Shown here: positions 8,043 through 17,660 of the stretch, piece after piece
Layout of the letters: every line of letters starts with the position of its first letter
Position numbering within the stretch: position 1 is the first letter of the stretch
NCBI RefSeq assembly: GCF_900323885.1
Contig: NZ_OOHJ01000018.1
Span: 3,459,001-3,523,000, forward strand
Source: [Actinomadura] parvosata subsp. kistnae
GTDB lineage: Bacteria > Actinomycetota > Actinomycetes > Streptosporangiales > Streptosporangiaceae
Length of the DNA: 64,000 bases
Direction: 5' to 3'
Program-made: the position numbers and the translations under genes
The notes under the pieces: model-generated
What the model saw: the letters and a program-made list of their open reading frames with translations, nothing else
Database searches by the model: none
Told to the model about the DNA's origin: nothing

Positions 8043-8631
8043 CCTCCCCTTCGGGTTCACGTTGCGGGTGCCCGAGTCCTGGTACGAGTTCGACGTCTGG
8101 CGCGCGGGCCGCACCGCGGACCTGGCCCGCCTGGTGGACGCCCGGGTGGCGGCCACGCCGGAGCTGGCCCCGCACCGGCCGGTGCTGCTGAAGGTGCTGC
8201 GCGAGGTCGCGGAGCTGGCGGCGCGGCACGGGGCGGTGTTCGGGGCGGCGATGACCGATCACGTCGAGGACGCCGGCACCGTCCTGGCCACGCTCATGGT
8301 CCTGCACACGCGGGGCCGCTCCGACCCCGGCGGCAACACGGTCGAGGCGATCGCCTCAGGCGTCGTCGCCGTGCCGCGCACGCCGGGCACGCCCGCCTGG
8401 CGCAGCGTCGAGATCGTGGAGCTGGACGCGGGCCGCGCCGTCCGCGTGCGCGGCATCGAGACCGGCGAGCTCGACACGGTGGTCATGCAGACCCTCGTCC
8501 CCGTGCCCGGCGGGCACGGCGTGCTCGACGTGGTGCTCACCAGCCCGCACCTCAGCCTGGCCGAGCCGATGCTCGACCTGTTCGACGCGATCAGCGCCAC
8601 CCTGGCCTGGTCCGACCCCCAAGGAGAGTGA
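8035..8631 (+). CDS. Unknown protein of the RHS/WXG100 locus
   Basis: A 198-residue soluble protein without signal peptide or TM segment. It begins with a beta/Trp-rich motif (FTLRVPESWYEFDVW) reminiscent of LpqN/LpqT- or PsbP-like folds, and has later strands ending in LDLFDAISATLAW. No catalytic pattern is seen. It overlaps the gene before by 8 nt and lies 5 nt upstream of the WXG100-like gene. A chaperone or T7SS accessory role is a guess from position. Confidence 0.75.
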   Translation: MADLPFGFTLRVPESWYEFDVWRAGRTADLARLVDARVAATPELAPHRPVLLKVLREVAELAARHGAVFGAAMTDHVEDAGTVLATLMVLHTRGRSDPGGNTVEAIASGVVAVPRTPGTPAWRSVEIVELDAGRAVRVRGIETGELDTVVMQTLVPVPGGHGVLDVVLTSPHLSLAEPMLDLFDAISATLAWSDPQGE

Positions 8632-8636
8632 ACGTC

Positions 8637-8939
8637 ATGGCAGGCGGAACCCATCACCTCAGCTTCCCGCAGGTGGAGAACAGCGCCACCCGGCTCAACA
8701 AGGAGAAGGAGGACATCGAGGGCCGGCTCACCCAGCTCAAGTCGATGATCGACCAGCTCGTGAGCAGCGACTTCGTCACCGAGCGGGCCTCCGGCAAGTT
8801 CCAGCAGGACTATGACCAGTGGAACAACGGCGCCAAGCAGGTCATGCAGGGCCTGGAGGGCATGAGCCAGTTCCTGAAGACGGCCATCGCCAAGCACCGC
8901 GAGCTGGACGCCTCGCTCAGCGGCGGCGCGGGAGCGTGA
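8637..8939 (+). CDS. WXG100/ESAT-6-like protein
   Basis: The protein has 100 residues: two long helices with a central turn at DYDQWNNGAKQV. The turn keeps the Trp and Gly of WXG100 proteins but with two residues between them. ATG 8637 is chosen over a GTG at 8628 because AAGGAG lies 10 nt upstream of the ATG. WXG100 proteins are exported as helical-hairpin dimers through T7SS. Here it is 4 nt upstream of the RHS toxin gene, so it probably partners or guides that protein. An FHA-EccC ATPase gene lies 9 kb away. Confidence 0.85.
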   Translation: MAGGTHHLSFPQVENSATRLNKEKEDIEGRLTQLKSMIDQLVSSDFVTERASGKFQQDYDQWNNGAKQVMQGLEGMSQFLKTAIAKHRELDASLSGGAGA

Positions 8940-8943
8940 GGTC

Positions 8944-11900
8944 GTGCCGGGCGGATGGGACGTACTGGGCCTGGCCGGCGACCCCGCGCCGGGGGATCCG
9001 GGGCAGGTCAGGGGGCTCGCCGACCGGCTGCTCGACGAAGCGCGGCTGGCCGAGGACAACACGGCCAGGCTGAGCACCGTGTCGGGCGGCAGCGCGGCGC
9101 TGCGGATGCGCGGCGACTACGCGGCCCGCTACACCGAGGCGCTGGGCGAGCTGCCCGGCGAGCTGGCCAAGCTGGGCAGGGCGTACCGGGGCGCCGGTGA
9201 GGCGCTGATGACGTACGCGGGCAGCCTGGAGGCGGCCAGGGCCCGGGCCGGCACGGCGTTGCGCCGGGGCCGCAGCGCCGCCGCCGAGTCGCAGGGGGCG
9301 CTGCGCGAGATCCAGGCGCGGCTCCCCGGCCCGGTGCGCGACCTGCCCGAGGCCGAGTCGGCCCTGGCGCTGGCCGACCTGCCCACCCAGGAGGCCGCAC
9401 GCCCCGCGCTGCAACGGGCCCGCCGGGCGGAGGACGACCGCGAGCGGGCCCGCCGGATCGCCGAGGAGGCGGCCCGGCTGCGTGACGACGCCGCCGACCG
9501 GGCCACCCGGGAGATCGAGCAGGCGCTCGACGGCAGCGGCATCAAGGACAAGTCGTGGCTGCGGAAGGCGTGGGACACGATCAGCGCGCCGTTCCGGTCC
9601 TGGGACGACTTCGTGTCGTTCGCGGCCACCGTGGGGGCGGTGGCCGGGCTGGTGGTGCTGGTCATCGGCACCGGCGGGGTGGCCGGGGTGATCGTGGCCG
9701 GCGTGGCGGTGGCGGCGGGCGCGGTGGTGCTGGGCGACGCGCTCGACAAGTACCGGCGGGGCAAGGGCTCGCTCGGCGAGGTCGGCCTGGCCGCGCTGGG
9801 CGTGCTGCCGGTCGGCAAGGGCCTCGCCCTGCTGGGGCGCGGCGCGAAGGCCGTCCTGGGGTTGCGCGGCGCGGCGAGCACGGTACGCGGCGGCGGCGGC
9901 GCCCTCCTCGGCACCGGAACCGGCGCCCTGGGCATGCGCGGCGGCGGTGGCGTCCTGGGGATACGCGGCGGCACCGGCGCCGTGGGGACGCGCGGCGGCG
10001 GGAACGCGCTGCGCACGCTGATGGGTGGCGGCGGCGCCCGCCGGGGCACGGCCGCGACCACGTCGTGGCAGCGCGGCCGCCAGTTCTTCAGCCAGGACCC
10101 GGTGCACTTCCCGACCGGTACGGTGCTGCTCCCGCAGACCGACGTCGAGCTGCCCGGCGTGCTGCCGCTCCGCCTCGAACGCACCCATCTGTCCACCTAC
10201 CGGGCCGGCCGCTGGTTCGGCCGCTCCTGGGCCTCCACCCTGGACCAGCGCCTGGAGGCCGACGCGGAAGGGCTCTGCCTGGCCACCGAGACCGGCGCGC
10301 TGCTCGCGTTCCCGTACCCGGAGCAGGACCGCCCGGCGTACCCGGGCGACGGCCCGCGCCTGGAGCTGCGCGAGACCGACGACGGCTACGCGGTCACCGA
10401 CCCGCTCACCGGCCGTACCACGCACTTCGCCGAGACGACCGAGCCCGGCGTGCTGCCCGTCGCGGCCGTCACCGACCGCAACGGCAACCGGATCGAGGTG
10501 CGCTACACCGACGGCCTGCCCTCCGAGATCGTCCACTCCGGCGGCTACCACCTCGACATCGAGACGTCCCGGGGCCGCGTCGTGGAGCTGCGGCTGCGCG
10601 GCGCCGGCCAGCGGCTGCTCTCGTACGCCTACGACGAGGCCGGCGACCTGACCGAGGTGACCAACTCCTCCGGCCTGCCGCTGCGCTTCACCTACGACGC
10701 CGACGGCCGGATGACCCGCTGGCAGGACCGCATCGGCACCTGGTACGCCTACACCTACGACCTGGAGGGCCGCTGCGTGTACGGCACCGGCTCCGCGGGC
10801 GTCTTCAACACCGAGCTGGCGTACGCCGACGGCGTCACCAGGGCCCGCGACTCGCTCGGCCACCTCACCACGTACCATCACAACGACCTGCTCCAGGTCA
10901 CCGCCGCGACCGACCCGCTCGGCCACACCACCCGCTACCGCTGGGACCGCCACGACCGGCTGCTCGCCCGCACCGACGCGCTCGGCCGCACCACCCGCCA
11001 CACCTACGACGAGGCCGGCGCCCCCCTGTCGGTCACCCGCCCGGACGGCGCCACCCGCCGCTGCACCCGCGACGCCCGGCACCTGCCGGTCACCGTCACC
11101 GACTTCGACGGCACCACGACCACGCTGCGCCACGACGAGCGCGGCAACCTCGTCGCCGCCGGCGACACCACGTTCGGCTATGACGAGCGCGGCCACCTGA
11201 CCGCGGTCACGAACGCGCTCGGCCACACCCACGCCCTCACCACCGACGCGGCCGGCCTGCCGCTGACGATCACCGACCCCACCGGCGCCACCACCCGCTA
11301 CGAGCGCGACCCGTTCGGCCGCGTCACCGCCGTCACCGACCCCCTGGGCCGCACCACCCGCCACACCTGGACGGTCGAGGGCCGGCCCGCCAGCCGCACC
11401 CTGCCCGGCGGCGCCGTCGAACGCTGGGCCCACGACGCCGAGAACAACCTGGTCGAGCACACCGACGCCATGGGCGAGACCACCCGCGTCGAGATCGGCC
11501 CCTTCGACGTGCCCACCGCCCGCACCACCCCGACGGCGCCCGCCTCACGTTCTCCTACGACACCGAGCTGCGCCTCACCCAGGTCACCAACCCGCAGGGC
11601 CTGACCTGGCACTACACCTACGACCCGGCCGGCAACCTGGTCGAGGAGACCGACTTCGACCGCCGCGTCCTCAGCTACCTGCACAACCCCGTCGGCAACC
11701 TCACCGAGCGCGTCAACGGCGCCGGCCAGTCCACCAGCTTCGTCTACGACGTCCTCGACCGGCTCATCGGCCGGCGGGCCGGCGACCGGCTCACCACGTA
11801 CGACTACGACCCGCTGGGCCGCCTCGTCCACGCCGCGAACCCCGACGCCGACCTCACCCTCACCCGCGACGCGCACGGCCGCGTCGTCCGCGAGACCTGC

Positions 11901-13487
11901 AACGGGCGCACGCTCACCTCCGCCTACGACGCGCTCGGCCGCCGCGTGCTGCGCCGCACCCCGTCAGGGGTGGAGACCTTATGCACGTACGACGCCCGCG
12001 ACCTGCCCCTCACCCTCGAAACCGCCGGCCGGCTCCTCCGCTTCACCCACGACGCGTCCGGCCGCGAAACCTCCCGGACCTTAGGCCCCGGCACCGCCCT
12101 CCTGCACGACTGGGACGACGACGGCCGCCTCCACTCCCAGACCCTCACCAGGGGCCCGGCCGGCCGCATGGCGCAACGCCGCACGTACGGCTACCGCAGG
12201 GACGGCGCGCTCACCGAGATCGACGACCTCCTGTCCGGCCGCCGCCGCTTCGACCTCGACCCCGCCGGCCGCGTCACCGCCGTCCACGCCACCGGCTGGA
12301 CCGAGACCTACCACTACAACACCGCCGGCCAGATCACCGACGCCACCTGGCCCGCCCCCGGCGACACGCAGGGGCCGCGCGCCTACACCGGCACCATGGT
12401 CCGCCAGGCCGGCCGCACCCGCTACGAGTACGACCGCCAGGGCCGCACCATCCTGCGCCGGCGCAAGGGCCTGTCCGCCAAACCCCGCACCTGGCACTAC
12501 ACCTGGGACGCCGAGGACCGCCTCACCGCCGTCACCACCCCCGACGGCACCCGCTGGCGCTACCTCTACGACCCGCTCGGCCGCCGCATCGCCAAGGAAC
12601 GCGCCGACGGCGCCCACCGCACCGACTTCACCTGGGACGGTCTCACCCTCGCCGAGCAGTCCACCGACGACCGCACCACCTCCTGGGACTGGGCCCCCGG
12701 CACCTTCCGCCCCCTGACCCAGACCGAACGCTCCCGCCAAGGGGCGGACGAACGCTTCTACGCCATCGCCACCGACCTCCTCGGCACCCCCACCGAACTG
12801 ATCACCCCCGACGGCGACATCGCCTGGCGCCCCCGCCGCACCCTCTGGGGCACCCCACGAGACACCTTCACCACCGGCCCCGACTGCCCGCTGCGCTTCC
12901 CCGGCCAGTACGAGGACCCGGAATCGGGGCTGTACTACAACCTGCTGCGCCACTACGACCCGGAATCCGGCCGCTACACGACGGCGGACCCGATCGGGTT
13001 GCGGGGCGGGTGGGATCCGCACGCGTACGTCCTCAATCCACAGGTGTGGACAGACCCGCTCGGCCTCTCCGCCTATCCACGGGAACTGCCCGCGGGCAAA
13101 CCGCCGTCCGTGGTACGGAACGGGCTGACGGACCACGAGCCCGCCCAGGCTCTCGAAGTGGCGAGACTACGCGGCGGCGAGTTCGTCGGACCGCCGACCA
13201 CCAACTACGCGGGCATCGACGGGTGGCTCGACGGGGTGCCGGTCAGCCTCAAGGAATACGGTGGGAACAAGCCCGTCTTCGTGCTGAAAAAGGCGGGCAG
13301 AGCCGATGACGAGGCGAGAGACGCCGGCTTCTCGGGCGTGGAGCTCTACATCAACGCGAAGAACGTGCCCAAGCAGGAGCTGCTCGACTTCGCCCGCAAC
13401 GGCCCGCTGCCGGGTATACCGAAGCAGGGGACTCTCAGCAGCATCTACGTCAACACAGCCGATGGCTGGGTCGTGTTTCCGGGGTGA
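8944..13487 (+). CDS. RHS/YD-repeat polymorphic toxin with helical T7SS-type N-terminus; frameshift near 11527
   Basis: The protein is ~1,514 residues if one frameshift is repaired. Order: a helical LXG/WXG-like head (1-195); a hydrophobic hairpin (~218-258); a Gly-rich tract; a DUF6531-type RHS entry (DPVHFPTGTVLL); many YD repeats (YDEAGDLTEVTN and similar); the RHS core end (YTTADPIGLRGG, DPLGL at ~13052-13066); then a ~139-residue C-terminal tip. The first frame (GTG 8944) stops at 11604, while the continuing frame is open to 13487. One extra G before 11527 would read TARTDPDGARL and restore the repeats, so this is a 1-nt deletion or assembly error. The tip has no recognised family. Two immunity-like genes follow. 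Confidence 0.88.
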
Positions 13488-13490
13488 CGC

Positions 13491-13940
13491 ATGTCCGTGG
13501 AGATCGAAGTGCACTGCCCGAAGCGTCCGGATCCGGAGGCTCTGGCGCGCATGGCCGCCTTCGCGATGCGCACGATCCTCGGGGTGCCCGACGGCGAGAT
13601 CCGCTTCGAGGAGAGGGAGAGATCCTGGAGGTTCCACTGGGGGGAGGAGGCGCACGTCGCCACGTTCTTCGCGCCGCCCACCGAGTTCGAGGTCAACGGC
13701 GCCTGGTACCTGTCGTTCATGCCGAGCGCCCGTGGGATGGCCGTACCGTACCTGCTCATGATCGTCGTGTCCGCTTCCGCGGCGCTGCTCACGGGTGGCA
13801 CCCTGGACGACGACAACTTCCCGTTCAGCCGGACGGACCTCGACCCCGAGATCCTGCTGGCCCAGGTCCTGCGCGAGGCGCCCCTGCCCGCGGAGGCCGC
13901 CGTCCACCTGCTGCGGACCGGGCAGCCGGCGCCTGCCTGA
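13491..13940 (+). CDS. Immunity-like protein, first of a tandem pair
   Basis: A 149-residue soluble protein starting 4 nt after the RHS stop, where the cognate immunity gene of a polymorphic toxin is expected. It shares a pattern with the following gene over its length: PDPxxLARxAxFxMRTIL, WRFHWG, FFxPxxxFEVNG-type WYLS, and LLTGGTLDDDN. It is acidic. No named family is recognised; the immunity role is inferred from position, size and pairing. Confidence 0.82.
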   Translation: MSVEIEVHCPKRPDPEALARMAAFAMRTILGVPDGEIRFEERERSWRFHWGEEAHVATFFAPPTEFEVNGAWYLSFMPSARGMAVPYLLMIVVSASAALLTGGTLDDDNFPFSRTDLDPEILLAQVLREAPLPAEAAVHLLRTGQPAPA

Positions 13941-13948
13941 GGTGACGC

Positions 13949-14392
13949 ATGTCCATCGAGATCGGAGTCGTGTGCCCGGAGCGGCCGGATCCGGGCACTC
14001 TCGCGCGCGTGGCCGGCTTCGTCATGCGGACGATCCTGGAGGTGTCGAACGTCGAGGTCACCTTCGTGGACGAGGACGACCTCTGGCGGTTCCACTGGGG
14101 CGGCGCGGGGCAGGTCGCCGCGTTCTTCGTGCCCGCGGACCGGCACGAGTTCGCCGGCCACTGGTACCTGTCGATCGAGGCGGGCCGGGGGGACGAGCAG
14201 GTCACCGAGCTGCTCATGATCGTCCTGTCGGCGGTCGCCGCCCTGCTCACCGGTGGCACGCTCGACGACGACAACTACCCCTTCGAGCGCGCCGACCGCA
14301 CCGCCAACGCGTTGCTGAGCCAGGTTCTGCGGGAGGCGCCGCTGGAGGTGGGTGAGGCTGTCCGGTTGCTGGTGACCGGCCGCCGCCCGTGA
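13949..14392 (+). CDS. Immunity-like protein, second tandem paralogue
   Basis: A 147-residue protein paralogous to the preceding one (MSIEIGVVCPERPDP, WRFHWGG, LLTGGTLDDDNYPF), 8 nt downstream. The shared C-terminal block is strongest; the N-terminal third and the middle differ. The copies may neutralise related toxin tips, or one may be kept from an earlier tip exchange. This is the last gene of the locus; the next gene is convergent. Confidence 0.8.
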   Translation: MSIEIGVVCPERPDPGTLARVAGFVMRTILEVSNVEVTFVDEDDLWRFHWGGAGQVAAFFVPADRHEFAGHWYLSIEAGRGDEQVTELLMIVLSAVAALLTGGTLDDDNYPFERADRTANALLSQVLREAPLEVGEAVRLLVTGRRP

Positions 14393-14432
14393 GCGGTCGG
14401 TCACGAGGGCGGCGGCCTGGTGGGGCGCCGTT

Positions 14433-15347
14433 TCAGGGGGTTTCCTTGGCGATCGCTTCGCGGACGGCGGGGACGATCTCCCTGGACCAGCGGGCGAGGG
14501 TGGTGGGGTCGACGGCGCCGTGATCGGCGGAGAAGAGGATGAAGCCGGATGCCTGGTGCTCCAGCACGGCCTCCGTCAGTTCCTCGATCCATTGGCCGAC
14601 GGAGCCGCCGATCCAGCGGTCGTCGCGGTCGCGGGTCGCGGGCAGGGGGCGGTCGGTGATGCGGCCGGGGAAGTTGTAGATCGTACGGATCTCGCGCGGG
14701 TCCCGGCCGGCGGCGACGGCCGCCTCGTCGATGATCGGCCGTGAGGTCCGGTAGCGTTCGCTGCGCCAGTCGGCCGCGTGGCCGGGGAGCCAGCCGTCGG
14801 CCACCCGGCCGGTGGCGGCCAGCGATTTCGGGCCGTTGGAGCCGGTCCACACGGGGGGTGCGGCCACGGGGGCGGGCTCGATGCGGCGCACCTGGTAGTG
14901 GCGGCCCTGGTGGGTGATGGGCGGGCCGCCGCCCGACAGCTTCCTGATGAGGATGATCGCCTCCTCGAAGGCGTCGACGGCGTCGCCGGGCGACAGCCGT
15001 GGGACGCCCATGTCGGATATGCGGTCCCACAGCCCGCCGGCGCCCATGCCGAGCACGACCCGGCCGCCGGTGAGCGCCGACAGCGATGTCACGGTGCGGG
15101 CGAGCATGGGGGCGGGCCTGGTCGGCAGGTTGGTGACGTTGGCCAGGCCGGCGATGTGCCGGGTTTGTCCGAGGAGGAAGGCGATCGTGGCGTAGGCGTC
15201 CAGCCGCCTGCCGAGGTAGGGGTGGTCCGACAGCGAGAACAGGTCGAGCCCGTCGCGGTCGGCCTGCTGGACCATGCGCAGCAGCTCCGGTCCGTCGTCG
15301 ACGTTGCTGTGCGCGCCGAAGCCGAAGATGACGTCATGGGCGGGCAT
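14433..15347 (-). CDS. LLM-class flavin-dependent (luciferase-like) oxidoreductase
   Basis: A 304-residue TIM-barrel protein of the bacterial luciferase superfamily. Markers are SLSDHPYLGR near the N-terminus, LGMGAGGLWDR (flavin phosphate region), IEPAPVAAPPVWTGSNG and VADGWLPGHAADW. Such proteins use FMN or F420; the cofactor cannot be decided here, though F420 is common in actinomycetes. It is the last gene of a three-gene operon behind the aldo/keto reductase (39 nt gap) and the FAD oxidoreductase, suggesting shared redox detoxification. Confidence 0.92.
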   Translation of the reverse strand: MPAHDVIFGFGAHSNVDDGPELLRMVQQADRDGLDLFSLSDHPYLGRRLDAYATIAFLLGQTRHIAGLANVTNLPTRPAPMLARTVTSLSALTGGRVVLGMGAGGLWDRISDMGVPRLSPGDAVDAFEEAIILIRKLSGGGPPITHQGRHYQVRRIEPAPVAAPPVWTGSNGPKSLAATGRVADGWLPGHAADWRSERYRTSRPIIDEAAVAAGRDPREIRTIYNFPGRITDRPLPATRDRDDRWIGGSVGQWIEELTEAVLEHQASGFILFSADHGAVDPTTLARWSREIVPAVREAIAKETP

Positions 15348-15386
15348 GGTTGTGCCTTTCAGGTCTTTACGTGCGGGAGGTTGTGA

Positions 15387-16379
15387 TCACCAGGCGTAGG
15401 CTTCGGGCGCGGGCTTGGACCCGTTCGGGGCGGGTGCCGGGAACAAGGTGTCCAGCCTGGCCAGCGTGTCGCCGTCGAGGGTGATCGTCAGGGCCCGGAG
15501 CGAGCTGTCCAGTTGCTCGGCGGTGCGCGGGCCGATGATGGGGCCGGTCACGCCGTCCTGGGCGAGCAGCCAGGCCAGGGCGACGTGCGCGGGGTCCTCG
15601 CCGAGGTCGGCGCACAGCTTCTCGTACGCCTCGATGGTGTCGCGGTGGGCGGCGAGGGTGGCGGCCGAGCGCCCGGAGGAGCCGCGGGCGGCGCCGCCCT
15701 GCCGCTGTTTGCGCAGGACGCCGCCGAGCACGCCGCCGTGCAGCGGCGACCACGGGATCAGGCCCAGCCCGTAGTGGCGGGCGGCGGGCAGCACCTCCAG
15801 CTCGACCCAGCGGTTCATCAGGTTGTAGATGGACTGCTCGCTGACCAGGCCGAGGAAGTGCCGCGACCGGGCGGCCTCCTGCGCCTGGGCGATGTGCCAG
15901 CCGGCGAAGTTGGAGGAGCCGTAGTAGAGGACCTTGCCCTGCTGGCGCAGGACGCCGAACGCCTCCCAGATCTCCTCCCACGGCGTGTTCCTGTCGACGT
16001 GGTGCATCTGGTACAGGTCGATGTGGTCCGTCCGCAGGCGCTTGAGCGACGCCTCGGCCGCGCGCCGGATGTGCAGCGCCGACAGGAACCGGTCGTTCGG
16101 CCCGTCGCCGGTGGGCAGGTAGAGCTTGGTGGCCAGGACGGTCCGGTCGCGCCGCCCTCCGCCCTTGGCGAACCACCTGCCGATGATCTCTTCGGTGGCG
16201 CCGTCGCCGGGGGTGCGGCCGTACACGTCGGCCGTGTCGAAGAAGTTGATGCCGTGTTCGTGGGCGCGGTCCATGATGGTGTGGCTGTCGGCTTCGGAGG
16301 TCTGCGGCCCGAAGTTCATGGTGCCCAGGACGAGCCGGGACACTGACAGGCCACTGCGGCCCAGTTGCGTGTAGTTCAT
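15387..16379 (-). CDS. Aldo/keto reductase
   Basis: A 330-residue (beta/alpha)8 NADPH-dependent reductase of the YajO/Gcy-like group. Motifs: LVLGTMNFG at the start, FFDTADVYGRTPGDGATEEI (catalytic Asp and Tyr), a catalytic Lys in LATKLYLP, YQMHHVDRNTPWEE with the substrate His, and the C-terminal GPRTAEQLDSSL cofactor clamp. Start ATG 16379 is 1 nt past the stop of the preceding FAD oxidoreductase gene (16381), so the two are coupled. Confidence 0.95.
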   Translation of the reverse strand: MNYTQLGRSGLSVSRLVLGTMNFGPQTSEADSHTIMDRAHEHGINFFDTADVYGRTPGDGATEEIIGRWFAKGGGRRDRTVLATKLYLPTGDGPNDRFLSALHIRRAAEASLKRLRTDHIDLYQMHHVDRNTPWEEIWEAFGVLRQQGKVLYYGSSNFAGWHIAQAQEAARSRHFLGLVSEQSIYNLMNRWVELEVLPAARHYGLGLIPWSPLHGGVLGGVLRKQRQGGAARGSSGRSAATLAAHRDTIEAYEKLCADLGEDPAHVALAWLLAQDGVTGPIIGPRTAEQLDSSLRALTITLDGDTLARLDTLFPAPAPNGSKPAPEAYAW

Positions 16380-16380
16380 G

Positions 16381-17478
16381 TCAGGCGCCGCCGAACTGCT
16401 CGGTGAAGCGGCCGGTGAACAGGTCGGCGCCCTTGTACGCCGACACGGTCTCCGCGGTGACGACGGCCGGGCCGTCGGGGCTGGGCAGCTGCCCGGCGCC
16501 GCCCCGCGGGCCGAGCGGGAGCAGGATCATGGGGTGGGGCAGCGGCTGGTAGGTGGCCGTGGGCGGCTCGCCGCGCAGCTGGGCGGTGATGTTGCGGGCC
16601 ACCACCTCGGCGTGCTGCATCGCGTACCCCGCCATCTTGGCCTCGGGCACGTCGGTGATGTCGCCGATCGCGTACACGTGCTCGTACCCGCGGACGTTCA
16701 GTCCGTCGGTGACCGGCACGTGCCCGCGCGGGGTGCGGGTGGTGAGCCGGCCGTCGGCGAGGTAGTCGCTGTTGATGCGGACGCCGTGGGCGCGGAACCA
16801 GATGTCGGCGGTGATCTCCTGCCCGTCGGCCGCGGTGACGGTGAAGGTGCCGGCCCGGCCGGGCTCGGTCGCCGGCGGCGCGGTCAGCGTGGTGCCGAGC
16901 CGCAGGTCGATGCCGAGCTCGTCGAGCTGGTGGTGCAGGTCCTGGCGCATCTCCGGCTCGAAGCCGGGCAGCAGCTGCTCGGCCGGGTCGACGACGGTCA
17001 CCTGCTTGTGCGGCCAGACCTCCTTGATCTCCCCGGCCAGTTCGAGGCCGACCGGCCCGGCTCCCAGGATCAGCACGTGCTCGGCGCCGGCCAGCTCCTT
17101 GTGGGTGCCGCGCAGGTCCTCCAGGACCTGCTCGGTGGAGTCGGCGACCGGTTTGGCCGGGTACGTGTAGCTGGAGCCGGTGGCCAGCACCAGGTAGTCG
17201 GCCTCGACCCGCCGGCCCGAGGCCAGCGTGACGCCGCCGGGATCCACGGAGACCGCCCGGTCGCGGATCACCGTGCCCCTGGTCAGGAATCCGGTGTAGG
17301 GGAAGAACATGTTGCTTCCCCAGTCGGGCTGGGTGAGCGCCCGCAGCGAGCCGGCCGTGTTGACGAACGCGTCGCGCGGGTCGATGAGGACGACCTCGGC
17401 CTCGGGCTCGGCGTCCAGCGCCTTGGCGACCGCCGCGCCCCCGTAACCACCGCCGATGACCACAACTGTACGACTCAT
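16381..17478 (-). CDS. FAD-dependent pyridine nucleotide oxidoreductase (AIFM2/NDH-2-like)
   Basis: The protein has 365 residues. It carries the N-terminal FAD dinucleotide fold VVVIGGGYGGAAVAKAL, ATGSSYTYP, a second NAD(P) fold VLILGAGPVGLELAGEI, and a C-terminal FAD motif YAIGDITDVPEAK. No CxxxxC redox disulfide is seen, so it belongs to the FSP1/NDH-2-like group rather than the disulfide reductases. It is first in the operon. Upstream lie two GTTCGT-N3-ACGAAC dyads flanking a TAATAT sequence, and a third related dyad, indicating repressor control. Likely role: quinone or dye reduction in a stress response. Confidence 0.93.
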   Translation of the reverse strand: MSRTVVVIGGGYGGAAVAKALDAEPEAEVVLIDPRDAFVNTAGSLRALTQPDWGSNMFFPYTGFLTRGTVIRDRAVSVDPGGVTLASGRRVEADYLVLATGSSYTYPAKPVADSTEQVLEDLRGTHKELAGAEHVLILGAGPVGLELAGEIKEVWPHKQVTVVDPAEQLLPGFEPEMRQDLHHQLDELGIDLRLGTTLTAPPATEPGRAGTFTVTAADGQEITADIWFRAHGVRINSDYLADGRLTTRTPRGHVPVTDGLNVRGYEHVYAIGDITDVPEAKMAGYAMQHAEVVARNITAQLRGEPPTATYQPLPHPMILLPLGPRGGAGQLPSPDGPAVVTAETVSAYKGADLFTGRFTEQFGGA

Positions 17479-17506
17479 GGTTCAAGCCCCAATCAGAAAG
17501 TGGTGA

Positions 17507-17655
17507 GTTCGTGCTACGAACCATATTAGTTCGTGGCACGAACTGCAACTCCGGAGTGGGAGAAATTCGGGTTCTGGCCGGTGAAGTGCGGCGCTACCTG
17601 GTGGTGGCCGTTGTCGCGCGGCCCTCGCGACCTCGTGCAGTTCGTAACGCGAACT
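17507..17655 (-). promoter_or_regulatory. Three GTTCG/CGAAC dyads upstream of the redox operon
   Basis: GTTCGTGCTACGAAC (17507-17521) and AGTTCGTGGCACGAACT (17528-17544) lie 22 bp apart centre to centre, two helical turns. A TAATAT -10-like element on the minus strand lies between them. A third, weaker copy, AGTTCGTAACGCGAACT, is at 17639-17655 just beyond the EccC stop codon. Such paired dyads are typical of TetR-type repressors; no regulator gene is adjacent. Confidence 0.75.
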
Positions 17656-17660
17656 GCTGT

